The notes: generated from the sequence alone by a model not told the origin. Counted from the first letter of the stretch, positions 1 to 8,840 are shown. The stretch: 64,000 nt of DNA from Actinomadura rupiterrae (GCF_024172125.1 NZ_JAMZEA010000009.1:1-64000); one strand, 5' to 3'. Numbers and translations are program-made.

Positions 1-592
1 TACTCGCGAGGTCGGCCATGGCGTGCTTGGCCTTGGCCAGCGCGTCGGCGAACCCGTCCGGGACGACGCCGCGCCAGCGGAGCAGCTCGTAACCGGTGGG
101 CCCGTTCGCCAGCAGCTCGTCCACCCGGCCGGGCGGCAGGTCCGACAGGCGCAGCAGCAGGCCCTGGAGGGTGAGCACGAGCCGGAAGCCCTGCGCCTCC
201 AGGAACCCGACCGCGGGCGGGCGCGCGAGCACCTGGGCGATCACGCTGGTGCGGCCGTCGGCGCGCAGGCCGTCGGCGGCGGCGGCGAGGAGGCGCGCGG
301 CGACGCCGTGCCGCCGGTGCGCCGGGTGGACGCGGATGTCGATCTCGCCCGGGCGGTCGGCTCCGGGCTCGCCGGGCAGCCGCAGCGCGGCGACGCCGAC
401 CATGGCCGGTCCGGACATCGCGGCCCAGAGCCGCTGCCGGGAGCCCTGCTCGGGGCCGAGCAGGCGGGCGGCGGTCTGGTGCGGCTGCGGCGCCGGGTCG
501 CCGTCGGGCTCGGCGGCGTGCACCGCGGCCAGGACGGCGTGCCAGCCGCGGATCTGCGGGTCCGTCGGATCATCGAGCGCGATGACGTCCAT
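1..592 (-). CDS. GNAT-family N-acetyltransferase (3' end cut by window)
   Basis: The minus-strand reading frame starts at ATG 592 (MDVIALDDPTDPQ) and runs off the left edge, so the C terminus is missing. About 197 residues are visible. The segment IDIRVHPAHRRHGVAARLL (about residues 85-103) is the acetyl-CoA binding signature of GNAT enzymes (R/Q-x-x-G-x-G/A), followed by VGFLEAQGFRLV, the usual strand-helix-strand near the end of the fold. The N-terminal half is less typical and could recognise the acceptor. The acceptor itself cannot be predicted. No clear ribosome site precedes the ATG, and the frame stays open upstream, so the start is uncertain. The gene lies 256 bases downstream of meaB in the same direction, separated by a repeat array, and is probably not part of the mutase operon. 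Confidence 0.8.
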   Translation of the reverse strand, partial: MDVIALDDPTDPQIRGWHAVLAAVHAAEPDGDPAPQPHQTAARLLGPEQGSRQRLWAAMSGPAMVGVAALRLPGEPGADRPGEIDIRVHPAHRRHGVAARLLAAAADGLRADGRTSVIAQVLARPPAVGFLEAQGFRLVLTLQGLLLRLSDLPPGRVDELLANGPTGYELLRWRGVVPDGFADALAKAKHAMADLAS

Positions 593-688
593 CAGGACTT
601 TGTACCGGATCCGGGCGTCGCGCGAGCCGGACGCGACCCAACCGATACGACACGGCCGGAACCCGGCGCGCGCTTCGGCCCGATCTCA

Positions 689-840
689 CCTGTCCCGTCC
701 CCCAGCGCGGCCTGTCCCGTCCTCCAGCGCGGCCTGTCCTGTCCCTCCAGCGCGGCCTGTCCCGTCCTCCAGCGCCGCCCGTCCGTCCCCCGGCGCAGCC
801 GGTCCCGTCCCCCAGCGCCGCCGGTCCTGTCCCCTGGCGG
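689..840. repeat. Seven degenerate 22-bp tandem repeats
   Basis: The spacer between meaB and the GNAT gene holds about seven head-to-tail copies of a 21-23 bp unit, roughly CCTGTCCCGTCCYCCAGCGCGG on the plus strand. Copies begin near 689, 711, 733, 756, 778, 799 and 821. The first four are nearly identical and the last three diverge. The array covers most of the intergenic spacer. It codes for nothing obvious. It could form transcript secondary structure after meaB or be a variable-number repeat. Confidence 0.85.
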
Positions 841-848
841 TGTCCGGG

Positions 849-1829
849 TCAGCGGTCGAAGGCGCGCAGGATGCGGTCGGCGGCCAGCGCGGGGGTGAGG
901 GTTCCGGCGGTCACCTCGGCCTCCAGGTCCGGCGCGATCTCGCGCACGGCCGGGTGCGCATGCAGTTCGGCGAGGAGCCGGTCCCGGACCATGGCCCAGG
1001 TCCAGCGCACCTGCTGCGCGCGGCGGCGCCGGTCCAGCTCGCCCGAGGCGGCGAGCCGGTCCTGGTGGGCGACCAGCGCGTCCCAGACCTGGTCGAGGCC
1101 GGTGTTCTCGATGGCGCTGCAGGTCAGGACGGGGGTGTCGTGGGCGCGTTCCTCGCTGCGCAGCAGCCGCAGCGCCCCGGCCAGCTCCCGCGCGGCGCGC
1201 TTGGCCTCCATCGCGTGCGGGCCGTCGGCCTTGTTCACGGCGATGACGTCGGCCAGTTCCAGGACGCCCTTCTTGATGCCCTGGAGCTGGTCGCCGGTCC
1301 GGGCGAGGGTGAGGAACAGGAAGGTGTCCACCATCTCGGCGACCGTGGTCTCCGACTGCCCGACGCCGACCGTCTCGACCAGGACGACGTCGTACCCGGC
1401 GGCCTCCATGACGACCATCGCCTCGCGGGTGGCCTTGGCGACGCCGCCGAGCGTCCCGGCGGTCGGGGACGGCCGGATGAACGCGGCCGGGTCGACGGCC
1501 AGCCGGTTCATGCGCGTCTTGTCGCCCAGGATCGACCCGCCGGACCGGGTGGACGACGGGTCCACCGCGAGCACCGCGACGCGGTGGCCCGCCCCGGTCA
1601 GGTTCGTCCCGAGCGCATCGATGAAGGTGGACTTGCCGACGCCCGGAACGCCGGTGATGCCGATCCGGCGCGCCTTGCCCGTGAACGGCGTCAGCTCGAC
1701 CAGCAGCCGCTGGGCGAGGTCGCGGTGGTCCGGGCGGGACGACTCGACCAGCGTGATCGCGCGGGCGATCCACGCGCGCGAGCCGTCCCGGACGCCGGTG
1801 ACGTAGTCCTCGAGCGCCGCAGGGCTCAC
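849..1829 (-). CDS. meaB: Methylmalonyl-CoA mutase-associated GTPase MeaB
   Basis: This 326-residue G3E-type GTPase protects and reloads the adenosylcobalamin cofactor of methylmalonyl-CoA mutase. The Walker A loop is GITGVPGVGKST (about residues 57-68), followed by the Mg2+-binding segment VDPSSTRSGGSILGDKTRM and the switch segment ETVGVGQSE. The base-recognition motif is NKAD, in VIAVNKADG. Length and motif order match MeaB/ArgK proteins. The GTG start at 1829 overlaps the mutB stop codon (GTGA), so the two are translationally coupled. Position directly after mutA-mutB confirms the assignment and argues against the old lysine/arginine/ornithine transport kinase name. Confidence 0.95.
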   Translation of the reverse strand: MSPAALEDYVTGVRDGSRAWIARAITLVESSRPDHRDLAQRLLVELTPFTGKARRIGITGVPGVGKSTFIDALGTNLTGAGHRVAVLAVDPSSTRSGGSILGDKTRMNRLAVDPAAFIRPSPTAGTLGGVAKATREAMVVMEAAGYDVVLVETVGVGQSETTVAEMVDTFLFLTLARTGDQLQGIKKGVLELADVIAVNKADGPHAMEAKRAARELAGALRLLRSEERAHDTPVLTCSAIENTGLDQVWDALVAHQDRLAASGELDRRRRAQQVRWTWAMVRDRLLAELHAHPAVREIAPDLEAEVTAGTLTPALAADRILRAFDR

Positions 1830-4108
1830 CCGTCCGACCCCGGCTCCGCGCGCTCCGCCCCTTCGCGGCCGGCCTCAGCGCGGCCGGCCTCTCCGCGCTC
1901 CGGCGCTTCGGCGGACAGGTCGGTGTGGCCCAGGTTCGCGGCCAGGTCGCGGAGCAGGTCCTGCGCGGCGTCGGCCAGGACGGTGCCGGGCGGGAAGATC
2001 GCCGCGGCGCCGGCGGCACGCAGCTCGGCGAAGTCCTGCGGCGGGATGACCCCGCCGACGACGATCATGATGTCGTCGCGGCCCAGCGCGGCCAGCTCGG
2101 CGCGCAGCGCCGGGACGAGCGTCAGGTGCCCGGCGGCCAGCGAGTTGACCCCGACGACGTGCACGTCCGCCTCGACCGCCTGCCGGGCGACCTCGGCCGG
2201 GGTCTGGAACAGCGGGCCCACGTCGACGTCGAAGCCGAGGTCGGCGAAGCCGGTCGCGATGACCTTCTGGCCGCGGTCGTGGCCGTCCTGCCCCATCTTG
2301 GCGACCAGGATGCGCGGCCGCCGCCCCTCGGCCTCCTCGAACGCGGCCGTCAGGGCGCGCGCCTTCTCGATCGCCGACACCCGGCCCGCCTCTTCCCGGT
2401 ACACACCGGAGATCGTACGGATCTGCGCGGAGTGCCGTCCGTAGGCCCGCTCCAGCGCGTCGGAGATCTCCCCGACGGTGGCCTTGGCGCGGGCCGCGTC
2501 GATGGCCAGCGCGAGCAGGTTCTCGTCCAGTCCGGAGCCGCGGGTGCCCGCCTCGGCAGCGGACGCGGCGCGGGTCAGCGCGTCCAGCGCGGTGCGCACG
2601 TCGTCGCCCGAGCGCTCGGCGCGCAGCCGCTGCAGCTTGTCGAGCTGCTGCGCGCGGACGGAGGCGTTGTCGACCTTCAGCACCTCGATGTCCTGGTCGG
2701 CGTCCGGACGGTACTTGTTCACGCCGATCACCGGCTGGCGGCCGGAGTCGATGCGCGCCTGCGTCCGCGCCGCGGCCTCCTCGATGCGCAGCTTGGGCAG
2801 GCCCTCGTCGATCGCGCGGGCCATGCCGCCGGCGCGCTCGACCTCCTCGATGTGGCCCCAGGCGCGGCGCGCGAGGTCGTAGGTGAGCCGCTCGACGTAG
2901 GCCGAGCCGCCCCACGGGTCGATCGTGCGGGTCGTCCCGGACTCCTGCTGGAGCAGCAGCTGGGTGTTGCGGGCGATCCGCGCGGAGAAGTCGGTCGGCA
3001 GGGCCAGGGCCTCGTCCAGCGCGTTGGTGTGGAGCGACTGGGTGTGGCCCTGCGTGGCGGCCATCGCCTCGATGCAGGTGCGGGCGACGTTGTTGTAGAC
3101 GTCCTGCGCGGTCAGGGACCAGCCGGACGTCTGGGAGTGCGTCCGCAGCGACAGCGACTTGGGGTTCTCTGGGCCGAACCCCTTCACCAGCTTCGCCCAC
3201 AGCAGCCGCGCCGCGCGCAGCTTGGCGACCTCCATGAAGAAGTTCATCCCGATCGCCCAGAAGAACGACAGCCGCGGCGCGAACGCGTCGATCGACAGGC
3301 CCGCGTCGCGGCCGGCGCGGATGTACTCGACGCCGTCGGCGAGGGTGTAGGCCAGCTCCAGGTCGGCGGTGGCCCCGGCCTCCTGGATGTGGTAGCCGGA
3401 GATCGAGATGGAGTTGAACTTCGGCATCCGCCGCGAGGTGAACGCGAAGATGTCGGAGATGATCCGCATGGACGGCGCGGGCGGGTAGATGTAGGTGTTG
3501 CGGACCATGAACTCCTTGAGGATGTCGTTCTGGATGGTCCCGGCCAGCGCCTCGGGCGCCACGCCCTGCTCCTCGGCGGCCACGATGTACAGGGCCATGA
3601 CCGGCAGCACCGCGCCGTTCATGGTCATCGACACCGACATCCGGTCCAGCGGGATGCCGTCGAACAGCTGCCGCATGTCGTAGATCGAGTCGATCGCGAC
3701 GCCCGCCATGCCGACGTCCCCGGCGACGCGCGGGTGGTCGGAGTCGTAGCCGCGGTGGGTGGCCAGGTCGAACGCGACCGACAGGCCCTTCTGCCCGGCG
3801 GCGAGGTTGCGCCGGTAGAACGCGTTGGACTCGCTCGCGGTGGAGAAGCCCGCGTACTGGCGGACCGTCCACGGCTGGGTGGCGTACATCGCCGGGTAGG
3901 GGCCGCGCAGGTAGGGCGCGATGCCCGGCAGGGTGTGCAGGAAGTCCAGTTCGGCCAGGTCGTCGCCGGTATAGAGGGACGGGACGGCGATGCCCTCGGG
4001 GGTGTCCCACACCGAGGCCTCGTCACCGGCGGCCGAGCGCCAGCGCTTGGCGGCCTCGTCGGCGGTGACCGGCGCGCCGAGGTCGATCTCGGAGAAGTCG
4101 GGGATCAT
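1826..4108 (-). CDS. mutB: Methylmalonyl-CoA mutase large (alpha) subunit
   Basis: The 760-residue catalytic subunit interconverts succinyl-CoA and (R)-methylmalonyl-CoA using adenosylcobalamin. The N-terminal TIM barrel carries family segments such as YATQPWTVRQYAGFSTA and SGYHIQEAGATA. The C-terminal B12-binding domain has KMGQDGHDRG, in which His610 is the expected cobalt ligand, then GVNSLAAGH and VVGGVIP. The start is set at ATG 4108 (MIPDFSEIDLG) because it overlaps the mutA stop (4105-4107); an in-frame upstream extension would read into mutA. The last 30 or so residues are a Glu/Ala/Arg-rich tail not expected in the family. It is the middle gene of mutA-mutB-meaB. Substrates come from propionyl-CoA or feed polyketide precursors. 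Confidence 0.96.
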   Translation of the reverse strand: MIPDFSEIDLGAPVTADEAAKRWRSAAGDEASVWDTPEGIAVPSLYTGDDLAELDFLHTLPGIAPYLRGPYPAMYATQPWTVRQYAGFSTASESNAFYRRNLAAGQKGLSVAFDLATHRGYDSDHPRVAGDVGMAGVAIDSIYDMRQLFDGIPLDRMSVSMTMNGAVLPVMALYIVAAEEQGVAPEALAGTIQNDILKEFMVRNTYIYPPAPSMRIISDIFAFTSRRMPKFNSISISGYHIQEAGATADLELAYTLADGVEYIRAGRDAGLSIDAFAPRLSFFWAIGMNFFMEVAKLRAARLLWAKLVKGFGPENPKSLSLRTHSQTSGWSLTAQDVYNNVARTCIEAMAATQGHTQSLHTNALDEALALPTDFSARIARNTQLLLQQESGTTRTIDPWGGSAYVERLTYDLARRAWGHIEEVERAGGMARAIDEGLPKLRIEEAAARTQARIDSGRQPVIGVNKYRPDADQDIEVLKVDNASVRAQQLDKLQRLRAERSGDDVRTALDALTRAASAAEAGTRGSGLDENLLALAIDAARAKATVGEISDALERAYGRHSAQIRTISGVYREEAGRVSAIEKARALTAAFEEAEGRRPRILVAKMGQDGHDRGQKVIATGFADLGFDVDVGPLFQTPAEVARQAVEADVHVVGVNSLAAGHLTLVPALRAELAALGRDDIMIVVGGVIPPQDFAELRAAGAAAIFPPGTVLADAAQDLLRDLAANLGHTDLSAEAPERGEAGRAEAGREGAERAEPGSDG

Positions 4109-5925
4109 CGGTTCACTCCCAGATCGGTGAGGGTGGTCGTGAGGACCTCCACCGCGTCGCATCCGGCGAAGATCCGCGCGTCGACTCCGTCGAAGGCGCC
4201 CTTACCCGCGAGCCATACTTTTACCGCTCCGGCGTCGCGCAGCGCGCGGGCGGCGTCCGCCGCGTCCTGCTCGTACACCTTGTCGGACGAGCACAGGCAC
4301 GCGATCGTCGCGCCGGACGCGGCGAACTCCTCCGGCGGGCCGCTGACGGTCTCGACGCCGCCCGCCTGGAACAGGTTGGCGGCGAAGGACGCGCGGGCGG
4401 TGTGCGCGGCGACCGGGCCGAGGGTGGCAAGGAAGACCCGCGGGCGCGCGCCGGTGGCGGCGAGGTGGGCGTCGGAGCGTTCCCTCAGGGCCTCGAAGTC
4501 CTGCCCGTAGGTGACCACCGGCAGCCCGCCGCCGTTCGGAGCGGCAGGGGCGGGCTCGCGGACGGGCAGCTCCTCGGCGAGGTTCGGGAACTCGCTGAGA
4601 CCGGTCAGCGGGGCCTTCCGCCGGGCGATGTCGCGGCGGCGGCGCTCCCAGGTCTCCCCCACGCGCCGCGCGACCAGCCCGGACGCCAGCGCCGCGGCGA
4701 GCCCGCCCGCCTTCTCGATCTCGGTGAACCAGCTCCACGCGGCCTGGGCCAGGTCCTCGGTGAGGCGCTCGACGTACCAGGAGCCGCCCGCCGGGTCGAC
4801 CACGCGCGCCAGGCTCGACTCCTCCAGCAGCAGCGTCTGGGTGTTGCGGGCGATGCGCCGGGAGAAGTCCTCGGCCAGGCCGAGGCGGGCGTCGAACGGC
4901 TGGACGGTGACCGCGTCCGCGCCGCCGACCCCGGCCGCGAACGCCGCGACCGTGGTGCGCAGCATGTTCACCCACGGGTCGTGCCGGGTCATCATCGCCG
5001 AGGACGTGACGGCGTGGATCCGCGCGTCCGTCCCGTCCGAGGCGCCGGAGACCTCGGCGACGCGCTGCCAGAGCCGGCGCGCGGCGCGCAGCTTGGCGAT
5101 CGAGGCGAACTGGTCGGCGTTGACGGCGAACCGGAACTCGATCTGCCCGAACGCCTCGTCCACGCTCAGCCCGGCATCGGTGAGGACGCGCAGGTAGGCG
5201 ACCCCGGCGGCGACGGCCGCGCCGAGCTCGTCGGCGTCGCCGCCGCCCGCGTCGTGGTACGGCGTCGCATCGACGGTGAAGGCGCGCACCTTCGGGAACT
5301 CCCGGACGCACCGGATCGCCAGCACCGCCACATCGTCCAGGACGGCCGGGACGCCGGTCCGGGCGGCCAGGCCGAGCGGGTCGGCGCCCAGGTTCCCGGA
5401 CGGCTCGGTGCCGCGCTCGGCGGCGAGCGACAGGAACGCCTCGGCGGCCTCGCCGGTCTCCGCGCCCGCGTCCAGGACGACCGGCGCCATGTGCAGGTGG
5501 ACGTCCCGCAGCACCTCCGGCAGCGCCGGAACCGGGATGCCGCCCGCGCCGAGCGTCAGCCACACCGAGGTCGCGCCGTTCTCCAGGTCGGCGAGGATCG
5601 CCGCGCGCGTCGTCTCGGGGTCGGGGTCGCCGTGCCGCTGGCGGACGTCCCAGCCCGCGAGGCCCTCGCCGTCCGGCCTGACCTCGCGCACGCGCGGGGC
5701 GAGCCCGGGGCGTCCGGGGGCGGAGTCCTCGGCGGTGTAGAGCGCGGCGATAGGAACGCCGTCGTAGGTCTCGTGGGCGAGCAGCCCTTCGATCTCGTCG
5801 AGGGGGGTGTCCTCGGACGCCGCGCCGGTCTTGCGCAGCACCCCCTTCACCATCTCCCGCCACCGGTCGCGCTCGGCCGGGGGGAAGGCGGCGGCCAGTT
5901 CGAGTTCTTCAGGCGGCACCGTCAT
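4105..5925 (-). CDS. mutA: Methylmalonyl-CoA mutase small (beta) subunit
   Basis: This 606-residue protein is the non-catalytic partner of MutB in the heterodimeric bacterial mutase. It has the mutase barrel fold, seen in segments IAALYTAEDSAPGRPG, FRFAVNADQFASIAKLRAARRLW and PAGGSWYVERLTEDLA. Its C-terminal flavodoxin-like domain lacks the D-x-H-x-x-G cobalt site, as expected for the small subunit. The ATG at 5925 (MTVPPEELELA) was chosen because the family N terminus begins there; the much longer open frame upstream is an antisense shadow of the neighbouring plus-strand gene. No Shine-Dalgarno sequence precedes this ATG, but a TACCAT hexamer lies 7 bases upstream, so the message may be leaderless. 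It is the first gene of the operon. Confidence 0.94.
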   Translation of the reverse strand: MTVPPEELELAAAFPPAERDRWREMVKGVLRKTGAASEDTPLDEIEGLLAHETYDGVPIAALYTAEDSAPGRPGLAPRVREVRPDGEGLAGWDVRQRHGDPDPETTRAAILADLENGATSVWLTLGAGGIPVPALPEVLRDVHLHMAPVVLDAGAETGEAAEAFLSLAAERGTEPSGNLGADPLGLAARTGVPAVLDDVAVLAIRCVREFPKVRAFTVDATPYHDAGGGDADELGAAVAAGVAYLRVLTDAGLSVDEAFGQIEFRFAVNADQFASIAKLRAARRLWQRVAEVSGASDGTDARIHAVTSSAMMTRHDPWVNMLRTTVAAFAAGVGGADAVTVQPFDARLGLAEDFSRRIARNTQTLLLEESSLARVVDPAGGSWYVERLTEDLAQAAWSWFTEIEKAGGLAAALASGLVARRVGETWERRRRDIARRKAPLTGLSEFPNLAEELPVREPAPAAPNGGGLPVVTYGQDFEALRERSDAHLAATGARPRVFLATLGPVAAHTARASFAANLFQAGGVETVSGPPEEFAASGATIACLCSSDKVYEQDAADAARALRDAGAVKVWLAGKGAFDGVDARIFAGCDAVEVLTTTLTDLGVNR

Positions 5926-5932
5926 GGCAGGG

Positions 5933-5938
5933 ATGGTA
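5933..5938 (-). promoter_or_regulatory. Putative leaderless -10 element for mutA
   Basis: On the minus strand TACCAT fits the TANNNT consensus and sits 7 bases before the mutA ATG, so transcription would start at or next to the start codon. No ribosome site and no clear -35 are present. This is inferred from pattern only. Confidence 0.4.
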
Positions 5939-6168
5939 GGCGAGCACTTGCACCCCGCGGACGACCGGGGTGCCCGCAAGTCCGCGTCCGGTACCCCAGA
6001 TTCGTCCGGCCCGAACCCGTACCGCGGCGGGGTTGACACCTCCCTGACCGCACCCCGACCCCGGGGGTGCAACCGGACGGTCCGGCACGTACCGTCGAGG
6101 TGACCGTCCGAGCTCGGCGGGGCCGCAGCAGGGCCGCGCCGCGCCGGCCCCGGCACCGAGGTGGTGGG

Positions 6169-7272
6169 ATGGCCCCCAGGTTCGGCATCGAGGAAGAGTA
6201 CTTCGTCGTCGATCCCCGTTCCCGGCAGGTGGTGCCGCGCGCCGGCCGGGTCGTGGCGCGCGCGGCGGGCAGCCTCGGCGAGCGCGCCTCCACCGAGCTG
6301 GTGTGCTTCCTGGCCGAGGCCAAGACGCCCCCGTGCGACGACCTGGACAAGCTGGCCGAGCAGATCCGCGCGATGCGGGCGGCGATGGCCGACGCGGCGC
6401 GCGCCGAGGGCCTGATGCTGGTCGCGACGGGCACGCCCGTCCTTGGCGACCTGCTGCCGCCGCCGATCAGCCCTGGTCCGCGCTACGCCGACAGCCTGGC
6501 CACCTACCGCGCGCTGGACGACGAGCAGTGCATCTGCTCCTGCCACGTGCACGTGGAGATGCCCGACCGGTCCCGAGCGGTGCAGGTCAGCAACCATCTG
6601 CGGCCGTGGCTGCCGACGCTGCTGGCGATGACCGCCAACTCGCCGTTCTGGGCGGGCCGCGACACCGGGCACGCGTGCTGGCGGGTGATGTCGTGGGCGC
6701 GCTGGCCGGTGGCCGGTCCACCGCCGCTGTTCGAGTCGCTGGCGCACTACGAGGAACTGGTCGGCACGCTGCTCGCCTGCGGCGCGCTGATGGACGCCGC
6801 GACGGTGTTCTGGGACGTCCGGCCCTCGTCCCGGCTGCCGACGCTGGAGGTGCGGCTGGCCGACGTGGCGCTGACCGCCGAGGAGGCCGCGCTGTTCGCC
6901 GCGCTCGTCCGGGCGCTGGCGCAGGTCGCGCTCGCGGCGGCCGAGGACGGCGCCGACCCGCCCGCGCCGTCCCAGGAGATGCTGCGCGCCGCCTACTGGC
7001 TGGCGGCCCGCGACGGCCTGGCCGGCAACGGGATGGACGTTCGAACGGGCCGTCCGGCGCGGTTCACCGACCTGGCGGCCGGGCTGCTCGACCACGCCCG
7101 GCCCGCCCTGGACGACGCGGGCGACTTCGACCGGGTCGCGGCGGGCCTGGACCGGCTGATCGCCGGCGGCACCGGCGCGGACCGGCAGCGCCGCGTCCAC
7201 CGGCGCAATGGCCGGCTCGCCGACGTCGTGGACGCGGCGGCCCTGTCCTGCGGCCCCGGCGGGCGCGGCTGA
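6169..7272 (+). CDS. Carboxylate-amine ligase, YbdK/glutamate-cysteine ligase type 2 family
   Basis: The 367-residue product belongs to the GCS2 family, ATP-dependent carboxylate-amine ligases related to glutamate-cysteine ligase. The start region FGIEEEYFVVDP is the hallmark N terminus, with glutamates that bind ATP-Mg. CICSCHVHVEMPD, GRDTGHACWRVMSWARWPV and LPTLEVRLADV are further family blocks. The start is ATG 6169, preceded by GAGGTGG at good spacing; upstream codons in the open frame lack family similarity. The physiological substrate of most YbdK-like proteins is unknown, and weak glutamate-cysteine ligase activity was reported for E. coli YbdK. It is divergent from mutA and convergent with the lipoprotein gene, with a strong hairpin between, so it is probably transcribed alone. 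Confidence 0.88.
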   Translation: MAPRFGIEEEYFVVDPRSRQVVPRAGRVVARAAGSLGERASTELVCFLAEAKTPPCDDLDKLAEQIRAMRAAMADAARAEGLMLVATGTPVLGDLLPPPISPGPRYADSLATYRALDDEQCICSCHVHVEMPDRSRAVQVSNHLRPWLPTLLAMTANSPFWAGRDTGHACWRVMSWARWPVAGPPPLFESLAHYEELVGTLLACGALMDAATVFWDVRPSSRLPTLEVRLADVALTAEEAALFAALVRALAQVALAAAEDGADPPAPSQEMLRAAYWLAARDGLAGNGMDVRTGRPARFTDLAAGLLDHARPALDDAGDFDRVAAGLDRLIAGGTGADRQRRVHRRNGRLADVVDAAALSCGPGGRG

Positions 7273-7318
7273 GAGGACGAAGCGGCCGGACCGGAGAGGG
7301 AGCGGCCGCTACGGAAAA

Positions 7319-7354
7319 GGGAGCGGCGCGGCCCCGGCAGGCCGCGCCGCTCCC
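7319..7354. terminator. Strong hairpin between convergent genes
   Basis: GGGAGCGGCGCGGCC (7319-7333) and its exact complement (7340-7354) form a perfect 15-bp stem with a 6-base loop. There is no T tract, which is common for actinobacterial terminators. It lies between the ends of the plus-strand ligase and the minus-strand lipoprotein gene and could serve both. Confidence 0.7.
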
Positions 7355-7429
7355 GTCCGTGGCCCGCACCCGGCTCGGCGCGGGCCGATCACTCAGTACG
7401 GGCCGATCAACTCAGCAAGGGCGGGCCGG

Positions 7430-7852
7430 TCACTCCGGCGAGTGGATGGTGACGCCGCTGCGGGTGCAGGACGTCCCCTTCGGCGCGGTCGTGTGGTGGC
7501 AGACCCAGCCGCTGAACGACGCCGACCCCGTGGCGGTCTTCTTCTGGGCGTAGATGCCGAACACCTTCTCGGCGTGGGCGCAGCTGATCCGGCCCGCCTT
7601 CACGGTGACCGTGCCGCACTTGGTGCCCGGGCCGACCAGCGGCCCGTCCGACGGAGTGGTCTTGCCCGGCTTGGTCGGCCCGGTCGCCGGACCGCTCGGC
7701 GTGCCGGACGGCCCGCCGCTGTCGGACGGCGAGGCGCTCGGCGAGCCGGAGTCGGACGGCGAGGGCGCCGCGGTCTTCTTGCCGCCGCCCCCGCAGGCGG
7801 TGAGGAGCAGCGCCGTGGCCACCGCTCCGATGGCGAGTACTGGCTTGTGCAT
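7430..7852 (-). CDS. Small secreted lipoprotein with conserved cysteines
   Basis: The 140-residue precursor starts at ATG 7852 with MHKPVLAIGAVATALLLTACGGGG, a classical lipoprotein signal: basic start, hydrophobic core and lipobox LTAC. A Ser/Pro/Gly-rich linker (about residues 30-72) follows. A compact C-terminal domain of about 65 residues holds four cysteines (CGTVTVKAGRISC, WVC and TSC) that could form two disulfides outside the membrane. I recognise no named family. The start was chosen because it begins the signal peptide; the open frame extends 26 codons further without a reason to use them. It is convergent with the ligase gene and stands alone. It is probably a membrane-anchored exported protein of unknown function. 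Confidence 0.8.
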   Translation of the reverse strand: MHKPVLAIGAVATALLLTACGGGGKKTAAPSPSDSGSPSASPSDSGGPSGTPSGPATGPTKPGKTTPSDGPLVGPGTKCGTVTVKAGRISCAHAEKVFGIYAQKKTATGSASFSGWVCHHTTAPKGTSCTRSGVTIHSPE

Positions 7853-8047
7853 GAGGTAACCCCTGCCTCCCGATTCCCCCGGGATCGCGATCAGTCGGGC
7901 GCACGCAGGGTCCGCAGTAGAGCACAGCAAAGGTTAGTAATGGGTTAAGCACCGGGGCGGCGCGGCGAGTGGCGGACGGAGCCCGCGGGCCACGACGTGG
8001 ACACGCGGCGGAATCGGACGTTAACCGAGCGCTCATCCGGAGGTCCG

Positions 8048-8053
8048 TACGCT
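8048..8053 (+). promoter_or_regulatory. Putative leaderless -10 element
   Basis: TACGCT (TANNNT) ends exactly 7 bases before the GTG start at 8061. The nearest GGAGG, at about 8038-8042, is too far away to serve as a ribosome site. A leaderless transcript of the deacetylase-like operon is the simplest reading. Confidence 0.4.
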
Positions 8054-8060
8054 GGCTCGC

Positions 8061-8840
8061 GTGACGGTGCAGCGACGCAGCATCCTGGGCGTGGCAGCGG
8101 GAGCGCTGGCCACCGGTTTCGCCGCCGCGTGCGGCGCGCACGGGCGCCGGGCGGCGTCCGCGTCCCCTTCTCCTCCGCCCTCGGCCGACCCGACGTCCGG
8201 CCCGTCCGGCCCTGCCGCGCCGACCGGGCCGGTGCACGTGGCCGGGGAGATCACGCACGGCCCGCGCCGGGTCCCGCAGGTCGCGCTGACCTTCCACGGC
8301 GCGGGCGACCCCGGGCTGGCGCGACGGCTGCTCGCCGAGTTCGCCAAGGGCGGCGCGGCGGTGACGGTCCTCGCGGTCGGGACGTGGCTGGACGAGCAGC
8401 CCGACACCGCCCGCGCGATCGTCGCGGCCGGGCACGAGCTCGGCAACCACACCCTCAGCCACGGCGACATCACCGCGATGACGCCCGAACGCGCCTACGC
8501 GGAGATCGCGGGCTGCGCGGACCGGCTGCGCAAGCTCACCGGGTCGCCGGGACGCTGGTTCCGTCCATCGCAGACGCAGCACGCGTCCAAAACGGTCCGC
8601 ACGCAGGCGGCCCGCGCCGGGTACCACTCGTGCCTGTCCTACGACCTGGACTCGCTGGACAACACCGACCCGGGCGCGGACGCCGTCACCGGTACCGTCC
8701 TCGGCAAGATCGCCAACGGGTCGATCGTGAGCATGCACCTCGGCCACGCCGGAACGGTCCGCGCCATGCCCGCCATCCTGGACGGCCTGGGGCGCCGGGG
8801 CTTGAAACCCGTCACCGTCTCGACTCTGCTGGCCTCATGA
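8061..8840 (+). CDS. Polysaccharide deacetylase (CE4/NodB)-like lipoprotein with altered catalytic motif
   Basis: The 259-residue protein has a Tat-like signal (QRRSILGVAAGALATG) ending in an apparent lipobox FAAACG, a Pro/Ser-rich linker, then a NodB-homology domain. The second CE4 motif is intact: NHTLSH with His130 and His134, the usual zinc ligands. The first motif, normally TFDDGP, reads TFHGAGDP, so the catalytic-base Asp and the metal-binding Asp are replaced by His79 and Gly80. The arginine motif is FRPSQTQ rather than RPPYG, and the last motif is SMHLGH. It may still bind a metal but is unlikely to be a standard deacetylase. The GTG start has a -10 element 7 bases upstream. The stop overlaps the next gene (ATGA). 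Confidence 0.85.
   Translation: MTVQRRSILGVAAGALATGFAAACGAHGRRAASASPSPPPSADPTSGPSGPAAPTGPVHVAGEITHGPRRVPQVALTFHGAGDPGLARRLLAEFAKGGAAVTVLAVGTWLDEQPDTARAIVAAGHELGNHTLSHGDITAMTPERAYAEIAGCADRLRKLTGSPGRWFRPSQTQHASKTVRTQAARAGYHSCLSYDLDSLDNTDPGADAVTGTVLGKIANGSIVSMHLGHAGTVRAMPAILDGLGRRGLKPVTVSTLLAS

Noticed and set aside
689..840. A CRISPR array
   Set aside because: The repeats are directly adjacent without spacers and there are no cas genes.
96..2444. A 782-codon open frame on the plus strand across the GNAT and meaB genes
   Set aside because: It is an antisense shadow produced by strong GC bias at third positions; the minus-strand genes carry all recognisable motifs.
6033..6038. TTGACA at 6033-6038 as part of a promoter for the ligase
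   Set aside because: No acceptable -10 box is found at 16-19 bases, so only the -35 half is present.
5926..6168. A cobalamin riboswitch before the B12-dependent mutase
   Set aside because: No B12-box-like sequence was recognised and there is almost no leader if the gene is leaderless.
4105..7200. A 1031-codon minus-strand frame taken as one large protein
   Set aside because: Only the part from ATG 5925 is mutA. The upstream portion is the reverse of the plus-strand ligase gene and has no family similarity.
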